Source of the DNA: Zygnema cylindricum | Lineage: Eukaryota > Streptophyta > Zygnematophyceae > Zygnematales > Zygnemataceae | Assembly: GCA_037447655.1 (NCBI GenBank) | Contig: JBBHKE010001099.1 | Span: forward strand, 282,739 to 328,309 | Reading direction: 5' to 3' | Length of the DNA stretch: 45,571 nucleotides | Shown: positions 32,941 to 43,778 of the stretch, one piece after another | How the letters are laid out: every line of letters starts with the position of its first letter | How positions within the stretch are numbered: the stretch's first letter is position 1 | Notes under the pieces: model-generated | What the model was told of the DNA's origin: nothing | The model's input: the letters and a program-made list of their open reading frames with translations, nothing else | The model's database searches: none | Program-made: the position numbers and the translations under genes

Positions 32941-34479
32941 GTAGACGCCTACTGTTTCTTTCTCTTCGCATTGTTGCGCAAAGTTGCGAAAGAATGTGAG
33001 GCGTCGTCAGAGTCGTCGAAGAAGCAATGGAAGCTTTGCGTCGCCCTTTCACCTATTTATAGTTAATAACCAGTAAGGTCAACGTGTCGATAACACTCGG
33101 CGCTTCCGGACACGCGACGTCTTTGACCGAAGGGGGGCTTGTTTGAGTTGCCGACTCGACGGTGATCATTTTGTGTACTTTTTATTTTGTTGTTTTTTGC
33201 CAAAACACGTATGAGATTTTGAAACTAAGTTTGGAACGTACAATGTACTTTCGGCAGGACCGGAAAGTACACCTTCAATCGTTATTAGCCTTATGTACGC
33301 TATATCAACACCCCAAAATTTTGACATTGATACCTTAAATATAATAAATTACACTATTTAAGTAAGTGGACCATAATCTGCCACGTCTTCTGGAACTAAA
33401 TTAGAATGAACGACACTAATTAATACTTGACTCTAATAATTTCTATAGTCTAATAACAATTCACGGTGTACAGTGTAGTACAGTGTGAATCGCTATTAAC
33501 TTTATTTTTTGTCTAGTTTCTTAAAACATATTTTATTCATACACACATGTCGCGTGTGGATCAGACGGTTGTGGTTGAAAGGTAAGATTATTAGCTTCCG
33601 ATTGGCATTCTCAAATTGATAATCGGACAAACGTGTATGGAGAAAAAATATTTTAAGGGTGAGCCTCTATCAGGCAAAAAGTGGGGTTGTTTACCGGAAA
33701 AAGTGCATTTTCGTACAAATCCAGCTCATTGCCGTAGAAGACCGTACAGTTTTTTTTTTTTTTTAAACATGATTACTGGATATTCGTCAAGATTCTCCAA
33801 ACTTTTGCGCGATTACATCGACCGTCCGATTATGAGTTTTTGAAGCAAAAGGTCCCTTCGTCCAGTGAATGGCTAGGACACTAGCCATTTACCGGACGTG
33901 CAAAACGTTTACGCGTGGAAATGTCACGTACGAGCCACGCGCTTTCCAACATATGCCACGCGCCTTCAGACAGGTCGGAATCAGATGTGACAAAAACCAA
34001 CACAAAAAAGTTTGTTGAAGAATGTGTCGTGACGCCTCCACCACCATCCATCGTCAACCGGAATTTGTTGCGCCTGCTTTTTTCAAATTTTCGATTTTGG
34101 TTACGACAAAACAGGAACCTATAAATTGTACACCGCTGGTACAACATCAAAACACGAACGTAAAAAATGTACATTCGCGAAATTTTATTTTGCGGCTGGT
34201 TGTACGTATACGACTTTAGAGTTTATACTTTTTGCTTTTAGAATCTTTGACGACGCTCGCCGTCAAGACAGCAATCTACGTGCATCCAATCGAAAAAAGA
34301 CACTTATGCGACAGATTCCATTGCTGACACGACCTGATAGAGAAGTGAACGAAATTCTAGTGACATTAAACCTATCCGTAACATTACTGTCGGCGGTTGA
34401 TGGAGAAGTGGCCTTAGCGTTATACTTTGAATGTACTCCATGTTTGTCATCTTTTACACTCATTTTGGCGTTTTCCTCA
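32941..34479. other. Spacer between the 0.5-kb repeats
   Basis: No protein family recognised. It holds a T-run near 33752-33764, a 40-nt hairpin at 33859-33898, and a stretch at 33345-33420 resembling 41000-41070 (AAGTGG-CC-CAATS-GCCACGT pattern). Confidence 0.45.
33859..33898. other. 40-nt near-perfect hairpin
   Basis: An 18-bp stem (CGTCCAGTGAATGGCTAG with CTAGCCATTTACCGGACG), loop GACA, one A-C and one G-T position. Function unknown. It could be a tiny palindromic insert or an RNA hairpin. Confidence 0.7.
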
Positions 34480-35010
34480 TTTCGACCTCCGGGCAAGCGA
34501 ATACAACTCGTCAAAATACTTTATCGATAATCACCACGCGAGGTGATTTTAGTTGAAGTACCACCCAAACAACAAATGGCAAACATTCCACGCATGCGCC
34601 GCAAAAACGGAAATTTTTTAGGACAAGGGAGAATACTCGTTATTTTTCTCTCTGTCCGTCACACTGATGTACGGAAAAAAAATTACACGGGTCTTGGACC
34701 TCCACTTTCATTTATGGGTCCTTTGCAGAAGTTTACGCAGTCCTCTCTTCTCCCCTCTCCCTCTCTCACTATCGCTTTTTACTCAGAGGTTTTAGAATGC
34801 GACAAAACAGACGGGTAAGAAATGAAAGATCTTGGACAAATAATTATTTTGACTACCTTTAGGTGTATTTTGATGGCAAGTGGAGTGAGAAAAGTCGAAA
34901 TAACAAAACCGAGAAGCCATGGCGGAAAGTTCTTCGATTAGTGACGTTGACGTTGTCACAAAGTGGGCATGACCTCACAATGTCACAAAACCCTAAACAT
35001 CTACAATCTT
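34480..35010 (+). repeat. Dispersed 0.5-kb repeat, copy 2
   Basis: Partner of 32395-32940 about 2.08 kb away. The pair could be remnants of LTRs around a lost element, or a segmental duplication. No internal retrotransposon domain was seen between them. Confidence 0.65.
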
Positions 35011-35541
35011 TATACAAATTATAGACCTTTGGTCGTCCGTTTGAAAACCTATAAATGGGCCAACTTTCTGTTCGTCTGCACCCGTAAACTGCGTGTCCTC
35101 TGGCCAACGTCACCAAACGAGTAGATTTGTCCCTCGCCCCACGTCAGCAAACGGTTAGGGTTGTCCCTCGACCTGCACAAATGGGTAGCTTTGTCTCTAT
35201 GCTAAAGTCAAAGAACAGGTAACTTTGAAAGTACTCACTCAATAATCGTTCTTGACCATCAGATCTTTGCTACTCGACCGTGTCATTGAATTAAGATAAA
35301 GCCGCCACGTGCACTAAAGAGTTTCAAGCCGTAGATCATTAGTTCGTAATCGTCTAATTATAGGATGCTAGCAGTTCAGAAGTTAGCCGTCCTTTTCAAC
35401 AATTACGATTTCGTGTCGTTATTTTCGTCAATCGTTATTTTGATTTGGGTCGTGTCTAAAAAAATCCGTATGGACGACTTGAATATTACAACAGTACTAA
35501 GACGTTTTGATAAACATGACACGGTCCATTCTCGTTTAACA
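35011..35541. other. Gene-free spacer
   Basis: No recognisable gene. It ends in GACACGGTCCAT (35518-35529), which also occurs on the far side of the minisatellite. Confidence 0.5.
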
Positions 35542-35750
35542 GGCATGATAAAAGGGCATGATAAAGGGGCATGATAAAGGGGCATGATAAAGGGGCATGA
35601 TAAAGGGGCATGATAAAGGGGCATGATAAAGGGGCATGATAAAGGGGCATGATAAAAGGGCATGATAAAGGGGCATGATAAAAAGGGCATGATAAACGGG
35701 CATGATAAAGGGGCATGATAAAGGGGCATGATAAAAGGGCATGATAAAAC
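35542..35750 (+). repeat. 13-bp minisatellite, 16 copies
   Basis: Unit GGGGCATGATAAA with one-base length variants in the A and G runs. GACACGGTCCAT at 35518-35529 recurs as GGACACGGTCCAT at about 35752-35764, so the array is bracketed by a direct repeat. Because 13 is not a multiple of three, all frames stay open on the minus strand; these are not genes. Confidence 0.95.
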
Positions 35751-35791
35751 AGGACACGGTCCATGCCCGTATAACGGGCGTTGATTTACTA

Positions 35792-36406
35792 CACCGCAAA
35801 TCGTAATTAGAGTAAATTACTCTGGTTCGGTCGCTCGAAATTTCGACTCTATGACATCAAATAGAGTAAACGATTCTATTTTTTTCATTATTCTAGTTTA
35901 GGTAAGTTTAATTAGCGTACAAAATTGTGATATAGCTTTGTTTTAAATAGTGTGGAGTACGGACGACGTTCGACCGTGCAAAGCTGTATTTTTTTAAGTA
36001 AAAAGGTACAAATAATGATTTAATAAATCGCGCTCGCACCTGAAATCGCACTAAACAAAAAATCAATCACATCGAAAAAAAAGTCGTTCGCATAACTCTC
36101 GTCCGTCGACAGCATCGTCGTCAGTGTGAACATTAACTGACATTCAGCGCAACAAATAGTACTAAAATCATAATGACGTCAAAACTATACGAGCTGACAG
36201 ATTTTGTACATCTATGTAATTTAGTGTTTATTATTTCAGCGCGGATAATTATTGCCGATATAACCCAATATAGAGTACTTAAATAAATTAGAGTAAACTT
36301 CCTCTGTGAAAAAGTTATATCACATAAATTAGAGTTCATTACTCAAATTGTTTTTTTTTGTTTTTTTACTCTAATTTTTTCATTACTCTAATTAGGATTC
36401 GCGGTG
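35792..36406. mobile_element. 615-bp TIR element (MITE-like, TA target)
   Basis: Terminal inverted repeats of about 25 bp (CACCGCAAATCGTAATTAGA on the left; the right end reads CACCGCGAATCCTAATTAGA in reverse complement) are flanked by TA on both sides. No transposase is encoded. TA duplication and small size suggest a Tc1/mariner-related non-autonomous element, but the ends do not match a named family I know. The inside contains several GAGTAA/TTACTC words. Confidence 0.7.
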
Positions 36407-36489
36407 TAGCGTAGTTTACAGAAATCCACGACTCTCCATACCAAATCGAACCGCCTATTTTGTTTTTATTAAAAAAACAACATCACAGA

Positions 36490-37934
36490 GAATGTTCCCA
36501 TATTTTGCTTTGGCCCATCTTCAAGCATTACGAGCGTCAGCTACAGCCTTCCCAGGTTGTTTATTCTCTTCAATTGCGGATGACCCGCATATCGTGGGTC
36601 CGCGCGATCAAATTTTTTTTGCTTTGTCTCATTTTGCGGACCAACTTCATCGAATCGGGCTCTCGGTCAAACCATCTAAGTGTGTGGCTTGGTGCCTACG
36701 AGGTTTGTCGTCGGATTGCCCGCTCCCCAACGACTTTCGTCTTGTATCCCAAGATGAGGGTATAAAGGCCTTAGGTTGCCCTATTGGTGCACCTTCTTTC
36801 ACCAACCAAGTAACTCAATTTACGTTGTTAAAAGACCTTTCTCATAGGGACAACCTCCCTAAGATGCCAGACACACAGTTGGCGTTTTCGATCTTAATCC
36901 GTTGTTTTGCTTAGCGCCCTCTTTATCTTGCACGAACTCTACCACCCACAACTTCATTTTTGTCTTCCGTTAAAGATTTTGATAACAATATTTTGGGTGT
37001 ACTTCTCCACCTCTTTGGTCATGGTATTTTTTATCGTCCAAGGGGGCCACTTGTTCGTCAACAAGCCAGCCTCCCAATCTTCAACGGCTGGTTAGGATTG
37101 ATTTCCGTGGCCAAAGTTGCGCCAGCGGCATATCTGGGTAGTTGGGCCTTGGTGGTGCCTACCATCACTTCTCGTTCCATTGTGGATAATGTCCCCATTC
37201 TGGCGCAAGTTGTCTTTTAAGTGGAAGACGGGCTATTTCCATTTCAACAAGCTCTCCTTTCAGCTCGTGCGCTAATACCTCTAGACGCTTAAAACCAAAT
37301 TCCACCTTTTCAATCCCTCATGGCCGACACTAACTTCTAACTTTAACAAGGCATATTTGAGCAAGTGGTCGTCGCTGATTTTGCACAACTCTTGGAGGCG
37401 CTACCTTCTGCTCAAGCGCGTGCTCATTTACGTTAGTGTTCGAGGCCTGGGGCTGGTGCGTAGCTACAAGCGACACCAACCTTTTCGACACTTCGTGTAT
37501 CACCTGACCAATTCACTTCTGCTCTACGCTTGCGGTTGGGTTTGCCTCACCCTCCGCTTTTAGGGGGTGCTCGATGCGTTTGCAACCAAAACATTGATGT
37601 TGAAGGAATCCATTTGCTTCGTTGCTCGCATGGGGGGGAACGGACTGTCGTCCATGATTTGGTGCGAGATGCAATTGGTGCCATTGGCGCCGAGGCGAGA
37701 TGAACAGTCAAACGTGAGGTTTCTCATATTCTTCCACCTCGACCCCAATACAAGGGTTGTCGGAGCCCTCGGGTTGACTTGGTTTTCCTTCATGGTGCTG
37801 GGAGGACGCTTGGCGATGTGGATCCGACTGGGTCACACATTTCATCTCGCGCGGCTTCGCATACTGCTGTGGCGGCTCGTGACGTAGCAACTTCAAAGGA
37901 AAAAGACTACGCTCACCGCGACCCGTTGGACTAG
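36490..37934 (+). pseudogene. Non-LTR retrotransposon RT relic with C-terminal zinc finger
   Basis: One frame from 36492 to 37934 with several stops (36912, 37218, near 37701 and others) encodes the last part of an RT. It has FALAHLQALR and the catalytic region SSIADDPHIVGP (A-D-D at 36576-36584), followed by GLSVKPSKCVAW, KALGCPIGAPSF, RQASLPIFNGWLGLIS and APAAYLGSWALV. Near the C-terminus are a finger CVCNQNIDVEGIHLLRC (CxCx9Hx3C), GGERTVVHDLVRDA, SHILPP and SPRVDLVF. A C-terminal finger followed by a D-containing strand resembles retrotransposons with a restriction-like endonuclease; that link is inference. The upstream RT, including motif A, is missing, so it is 5' truncated. Confidence 0.75.
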
Positions 37935-37981
37935 TTTGTTCTTTTTGCAGTTGAGATTTTTGGTTCTTTGGACAAGTCTTT

Positions 37982-38330
37982 TGAAACTCTGAGACCTCCA
38001 TAAGTCCTCAGGTGGACAGTTTCCAAGAAGCCTCTAGGATAATCCTGACCCCTTTGTGTTTAAGCAAAAATAACTGCCACCCTGGCAGACAAATACTCTG
38101 ACCACCTGCACCCCTGTGAAGGGAAGACTCCTCTGAGTCGATAGCAAAAAGAATTTCTGAATTTGCTCCCCTGAACAGTAAGTTATGGAGGGTCAAAGTT
38201 GACCTTTTGTACAGAAGCTCTTTGGGAGAGAGGGTCCTATCTTCTAATTTTTTTTCTAAGTCCTATCTCTCTCACAGACTCTATCTACTGATGTACGGAA
38301 CCAATCAGAATTGAGTTCCGTACGCAAAAT
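37982..38330 (-). repeat. LTR fragment E (type D-like)
   Basis: It starts TGAAACTCTGAGACC and aligns with the first ~340 bp of LTR D (TAACTGCCACCCTGGCAGAC, GCAAAAAGAAT, CTATCTACTGATGTACGG). It then breaks off. Only the LTR 3' end (U5 side in element sense) remains. Confidence 0.8.
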
Positions 38331-38559
38331 TTAGGTACGGTTTTTTCTAAAACTGGACGATTCACCATCCACCGGCATTAAGGCAAATTTAAAATTTCTT
38401 CATCGAATCACTTCAAAAAGTAATAACGAAATTTGTCCATGGAACCTTTCCGTTTTTCCGTATCAGGCAGTATAATTCGCCGATTTTTTTCGCGATTTTT
38501 TGCCGCTGTAGAGCTCCTCAGGAATTGGCTCTTTTCCGGAGAGGCTGATTAGGGTTTGC
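38331..38559. other. Short spacer
   Basis: No gene or repeat family recognised. Confidence 0.5.
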
Positions 38560-38722
38560 ACATGTATTAGGGTTTTGCCAGAAATTAGGGTTCTGAGATA
38601 ATTAGGGTTTTGAGATTATTAGGGTTTTGAGACAATCAGGGTTCTGAGATAATTAGGGTTCTGAGATAATTAGGGTTCTGAGATAATTAGGGTTCTGAGA
38701 TAATTAAGGTTCTGACATTTGA
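38560..38722 (+). repeat. 18-bp minisatellite containing TTAGGG
   Basis: Unit ATTAGGGTTCTGAGATAA, about eight copies, the central ones nearly perfect. It is interstitial; the 18-bp period separates it from true telomere repeats. Confidence 0.9.
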
Positions 38723-38899
38723 TAGAAATTAGGGTTTAAAATCTGCAGTTTCCAGTGTCTGACTGAGTAACAGTTAAACAGCATGACGTCTTATGTTTTT
38801 TATCAGAGGTAAGTTTTTTTTTTTTTTTAATTTAGTGACAGGTTAAGCAGGGTTGTGAAGGGAAACGCAAAGGAAAATGAGTTACAAAATTGAAATGCT

Positions 38900-39580
38900 T
38901 CTTACATCCATTAAAATGCATGTATAATGTAATTATATATTATGCATATATATTTATATATAATGGATGCGTTAAAGTAATTCTTATAACGATTAATCGG
39001 ATAATGAATGCTTAAATAAAGTATAAAGTTGAATGAATTAAAGCTATGCTTAAGTTAACCGAAAGTGAATTTTTAAATTGACTATAAATCAATGCTTAAA
39101 TTAACCAAAGATTAATGCTTAGATTTACAATAAATTGACGTCAAAATGGATTATAAATTAATGCTTAAATTAATTAGTAATTAATTTAATTAATGCGACA
39201 TTAATTAATGCTTAAATTAATTAATTTATAAATTGAATAATGCTTACAATAATTAATGAATGAATTAATTAATGCTTATTAATAAATTCTTGCATTTAAT
39301 TAATGCTGAATTCAATTGATGCTTAAATTCATTAATGCCTAAGTCAATTAATGTTTAAACTAATTAAATTACAGTAATTAATGCCTGCATTAAATATTGT
39401 TTCGATTAATCAATGTGTAAAATAGTTAATGCGTAAATTCATTTTAATTAATTCCTAAATTAGTTAATGCTTAAATGCTTAAATTAATCCTTAAATCAGT
39501 TAATGCTTTGCTTATAATTAATTTATTCTTAAATTAATTATTGCTTTAATGCTTAAAGTTAAAATGCTGTCAAGTATTAA
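38900..39580. repeat. AT-rich degenerate TTAATTAATGCTTAAA tract
   Basis: Over 600 bp of overlapping TTAATTAATGC and ATGCTTAAATT words with variable spacing. No coding potential is credible. Confidence 0.85.
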
Positions 39581-39589
39581 TCCAGTTGC

Positions 39590-40080
39590 CAATTTTTTTT
39601 CCAGAAAAAAGAAGACAAAGAAAAGACAAAAAATAATAATAAAAGGCAAAATAAGCAAAAAAAGCAAAAAAACAAAGTAAAGTAAGATAAGCAAAAAAAC
39701 CCAAAAAAACCTAAAAAAGCAAAAAAGCAAAAAAAAAAAAAAAAAAAACATAAAACCGAAAAAAGCAAGAAAAGCAATTTCAATTTAGCGTTAGTACAAA
39801 TAATTTTGTTAATCTATTTTTATTTAATTTTGAGTACGGAGATTTTCCTCTCAATTTGGGACGAACTGAAATGACAGGTGGCAGGGCGGTTTCTAATATG
39901 AGGGGGGAGAGGGAAGCGAAAAAATATGTAAGAGAGAGAGGGAAGCGGAAGAATATGAAGGAGAAGAGGGAAGCGAAAAAAATGAAGGTGCCGACAGAAG
40001 CGATAAATAAAATGGGGTAGAATGAGAGAGAAGGTTATGTTGGAGAAGAGGTAAGCAAAGGACAGTTTGCATCCCATTCC
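39590..40080. repeat. A-rich and purine-rich low-complexity DNA
   Basis: 39590-39780 is AAAAGCAAAA-type sequence. 39900-40060 is GA-rich with GAGGGAAGCGAA repeated several times. The open frames on the other strand are composition effects. Confidence 0.8.
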
Positions 40081-40154
40081 CCCTCCTCCCCCCCTTTTTT
40101 TCTTTTGAGTAGTTTTTTCAAGTATTAATATTAATTTTGTTTTCCTACAGCTGT

Positions 40155-40775
40155 AAGCTGAAAAGACACTAAATAGACATCAAAAATTCATTAAAAAGAC
40201 ACTAAATTGACACCAAAAATTCACTGAAAAGACACAAAAATAGACTTTAAGCATTCACTGAAAAGACACTAAAGAGACATCAAAAATTTACTAAAATACA
40301 CTAAATTGAAACCAAAAATTCACTGAAAAGACATTGAAAAAAAAAGACATCAAAAAGACACGAAGGCCTTAAAACAGACATGAAATAGCCAAAAACCCTT
40401 AAAAAGTCAATAGACACCAAAATGACACTAAAAGGACATAAAAAGGGTGTGCAAAAACATAAAAAAGACACTAAATAGACACCATAAAATTGCTAAGTAG
40501 ACATCAGGAATTTATTTAAAAGACACAAAAAAGACACTCAAAAGACAAATGACACTAAAAAGACATCATATGGACATCAAAAAGACACGAAGCACTGTAA
40601 AGACATCGGATAGACACTAAAATGACGCAAAAAGGCACGAAAAGGACACTAAAACTACATTAAAAAGACACTTAAAAGACACTAGAAAGACACTAAAAAG
40701 ACACTAAAAAGACAAGTTAAAAAGACAAATAAAAAAGACGAATATAAAAGACAAATCAAAAAAACTAACAGAAAA
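40155..40775 (+). repeat. AAAAGACACTAAA-type degenerate tandem tract
   Basis: About 600 bp built of AAAGACACTA, AGACATCAAAAA and CACTGAAAAGACA words, roughly 12-24 bp apart. Confidence 0.88.
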
Positions 40776-41067
40776 ACGAGGGTAAAATTTGTAATCGTGT
40801 TTTTTCGTGGGATGGATTGTAATTGTTTATACTTCCCATCGTTATTAGAGTCGATAAACTCTAAATTGAGTGAGTATTTTTGGGCCTAAAATCATAAATT
40901 AGAGTTTATAACAAAATTTCGCGTGATTCCTTCCTCTTCCTTCACTTACCTCTCTCTCTCTTTTCTTCCATTTGACTCAAAATCATAAAATAGAGTGTAG
41001 TAACACTATTCAGTTAAGTGGCCCACAATGAGCCACGTGGCAAACATTCTTTAGTGTAGCCAATTCT

Positions 41068-41073
<6 letters not shown>
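40776..41073. other. AT-rich spacer
   Basis: Contains ATTAGAGT and AATAGAGTGTAG words reminiscent of the TIR element at 35792, but no paired ends were found. No gene seen. Confidence 0.4.

Positions 41074-41128
<55 letters not shown>
41074..41128. repeat. (CT)n microsatellite
   Basis: About 27 uninterrupted CT units. Confidence 0.97.
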
Positions 41129-41130
<2 letters not shown>

Positions 41131-41577
41131 CTCGTTCTCACTTCCCCCCTCTCCCTCTCTGTTTCGGGATATTTCAAACAAAATATGGAGGATAGGAGAA
41201 GGGAAGTGTTATAAAGTGTTGATTTGTTTGTCGAAAAAGTGGGTGGAAGGGAAAGAGAGAGAGAGCGAGAGAGAGAGAGGGGGGGTGAGGGGAGGGAGGG
41301 GGAGGGGGCGAGGGAGAGAGGAGAGACAAACTTGAAATTGGAAATCGGTCATTGTGTGTTGTTAGATGTTCAATTCGATAGAAAAAAAAAAAACCTTTGA
41401 CAAGATAATTTAAGGCAAGGTAGAAAAAGGATGACATGGGTGCATTTACCCTAAAAAAAAAGGGGGAAAAAATTGACAAGGGGTTTTTATAAAAAGGGGA
41501 CCCTAAAATGTGTGTTGGTGAAGGAATGAAGCTAGGGAGATTAAATATGGTAAAATTCTGAAAAAACCCTAAAACAT
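41129..41577. other. Purine-rich spacer
   Basis: GA- and G-rich runs near 41250-41325 and A-runs near 41380 and 41450. No gene. Confidence 0.5.
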
Positions 41578-41649
41578 TATATATATATTTGTATATGTGT
41601 ATATACATATGCATATATACATATGTATATATATGTATATACATGTATG

Positions 41650-41704
<55 letters not shown>

Positions 41705-41716
41705 ATATGTATGTAT
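41578..41716. repeat. TA/TG compound microsatellite
   Basis: ATATGTATATACATATGC-type sequence passing into (TA)n and then about 15 units of TG. Confidence 0.95.
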
Positions 41717-42524
41717 AATTTTTGGTTCTTAGTAACTTTAAATGGGTCGGGGTTGACGGTAAATAAAGCCGTACCTTGACGTGATATAATTCATTTCTTA
41801 AGACCTTTTTTTTTTTTTTTTTTGGGAATCGGTTTAATCCACAGATAATAACTTCGAAGTATGATTTTGACTTTACCTTCTTTTTAGTTTTTTGAAGTTC
41901 TTCCCCCCCCCCCCCCCCCCCCCCCCCCTTTTTTTTTCAGGGTGAATTTACAAATAACGCCAGAATGTGATGTTGGTTCTTCACGAATTGACATTTGTTG
42001 ACACTTTTTGATATTTTTTGAAAAAAAATCAACTTTTTTAACCTATAACACAAAACAAATTTTATAACGGTTTTATTTATTTGTTTTTTTTTTTTTTGCA
42101 GATAATGCCAGAACATGGTTTTGATTTTTCACGTGTCGACATCTTCGACATTTTTTGACACTTCACTATTTTACATTTTTTGAAAAATTTCCTACACCTT
42201 TTGATACTCTTTAACACTTCTCGACATTTTTGAAAAACTTTCGTCCTTTTTAAAAACCTTTTGTTCTTTCTCGGAAAACTTTCGACCTTTTTTCAAAATC
42301 TTTAATCCTTTCTTGAAACTCTTTCGTCCTTTCTTGAAAAGCTTTCGTCGTCCTATTTTGAAAAACTTTCGTCCTTTTTTGACCTAAAATATATCACTTT
42401 AACTTTCCTAAGCCTTTCTTTTCTTAACTTTTCTAAACTTTTCTTACCTTTTCTTTTCTTAACTTTTTTGGACTAACTTTTCTCAATTAATTTTTCTTTA
42501 CCAACTTTTCTTAACTTTTCCACT
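41717..42524. other. Pyrimidine-rich region upstream of the kinase exon
   Basis: T18 near 41806, a C-run of over 20 near 41904-41927, and two diverged copies of a segment (AATAACGCCAGAATGTG.. near 41954 and GATAATGCCAGAACATGG near 42101). Each is preceded by a T-run and CAG, i.e. an acceptor-like context. From 42170 CTTTCGTCCTTTTTTGAAAA-type and then TTTCTTAACTTTTC-type repeats follow. It may be a 5' UTR or intron of the kinase gene. Confidence 0.5.
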
Positions 42525-43778
42525 ATGGATGATCCCGATTTGTGGAAACTAACCTCGGAGCAAATTGAGAAAGCGACCGACCATTTTTCCTCGACTAATT
42601 TGATTGGAGGAGGAGGTTTCGGTACGGTTTACAAAGGACTTCTTTACGGAACTAAAGTCGCGGTTAAGCGTCTCCATGTTCGAACCATGGACCATAAAAC
42701 TGAAGAAGAAAATATGTGGAGAGAAGTTTCGATGCTCGCTCGACTTCGACATCCCAATATTGTTCTTTTAATCGGAGCTTGTGCCGAACAAATGTCTATA
42801 GTAACAGAATTCGTCTCCGGAGGAAGTCTTCAAGACCGTTTGATCGAAATAAAGTCATTGTCTCCTTCTTCTACTTCTTCTACTTCTCCTTCTTCTTCTT
42901 CTTCTTTTTCGTCTTCTTCTCGTCGTCCTCTTTTATGGGTCGACCGCTTTCGAATCGCCTCCGAAATGTCCGCCGGTTTATTACATATGCATTTACGGAA
43001 AATTTTACATAGAGACATGAAACCGGAGAATGTTCTTTTGGATCGGCACAATTCTTGCAAACTCGCCGATGTGGGACTCGCAAAGCTTTACGGAAACAAT
43101 AAATCGACTTTAGTTTCCGATATTCGAGGAACTTTTGGATATATCGATCCACACCAACAAGAAACCGGGCAGTTAACAAAACAATCCGATGTTTACGCTC
43201 TCGGATTGGTTCTTTTACAACTTTTGACTGGTTTTTCCGATATTGCCGAGGTTCACGAGCTTTTACTCGTTTGTGAAATGCGAAAAGAGAGACAAAGCTC
43301 GGCTGAGGTTTTGAAATCTTTATTACAAAGAATGGTCGATTCTTCGGATTATATCGAAGAAGTTAGTAAAGCTTTTCGAGACGTTTTGGAGCTCTCGACT
43401 TCTAGTCGATGGCAACAAGGAATGGATAAAGCGACGGAAAAAGTACTCGAGAAATTAGATAAATTCGCGGGAAATTGGCCTAAAGAAAAAGCTGCAATAG
43501 TTGTGAGATTAGCTTTACAATGTGTGGAAAAATCGCGAGAACTTAGACCGGATTTGGAGGAGAAAGTCGTACCGGTACTTTATTTTTTATCGCAACAGAC
43601 GGAGGAGTACGAGGTACAGCAGGAGAGGGAGAAAGAGAGTTTAAAGAAGGGACAGGAGAATTTGCAAGAGGAGAGGGAGAGGGAGAGAGAGAGATCAACG
43701 ATTGTCGCGAGTAGTTCTTCGATAAAGGAGGAAGGCAGTTTTGGTCATTCTGGCGAAGATTCGGTAAAATCTAGCGAG
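42525..43778 (+). CDS. Protein kinase exon, U-box-kinase/RLCK-IX-like
   Basis: 418 codons starting MDDPDLWKLTSEQIEKATDH. Kinase domain: Gly loop GGGGFG (residues 28-33), VAVK Lys48, helix C Glu67, HRD at 162-164 with Asp164 and Asn169, metal-binding Asp182 in ADVGLAKL (DVG in place of DFG), then GTFGYIDP and SDVYALGLVLLQLLTG. All catalytic residues are present, so activity is likely. The EKATDHFS start, DVGLAK motif and C-terminal LALQCVEKSRELRPDLEEKV match plant U-box kinases (PUB/RLCK-IX). Between LQDRLIEIKS and RRPLLW is a Ser-rich insertion (residues 112-132) coded by TCTTCT-type repeats. A Glu/Arg-rich coiled-coil-like tail follows. No U-box is seen; it could lie in exons beyond the window. 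The frame can be read to TGA at 43806-43808, but a GTGAGG donor at 43779 suggests splicing. Confidence 0.85.

Noticed and set aside
33460-33495. Palindrome around GTGTACAGTGTAGTACAGTG
   Set aside because: Pairing is interrupted and weak compared with the other hairpins reported.
35542-35750. CRISPR array
   Set aside because: Units are contiguous with no unique spacers, and the DNA is eukaryotic.
35403-35799. Overlapping minus-strand open frames with a PFIMPLYHAPLSC period
   Set aside because: They are read through the 13-bp minisatellite; openness in all frames is a consequence of the repeat.
36907-37095. Separate small gene
   Set aside because: Alternative frame of the RT relic; the RT frame itself continues through it.
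38560-38722. Telomere
   Set aside because: The period is 18 bp with variable filler, and the array is interstitial between retroelement fragments and AT-rich DNA.
40840-41000. Second copy of the TIR element at 35792
   Set aside because: Only short TAGAGT-like words are shared; no paired termini or TA-flanked ends were found.
41174-41779. Open frames rich in Tyr, Ile, Ser and Pro
   Set aside because: Composed of CT, GA, TA and TG microsatellite translations.
41904-41927. Poly-C run as a biological feature
   Set aside because: Homopolymer of this length may partly be a sequencing artefact; no function can be claimed.
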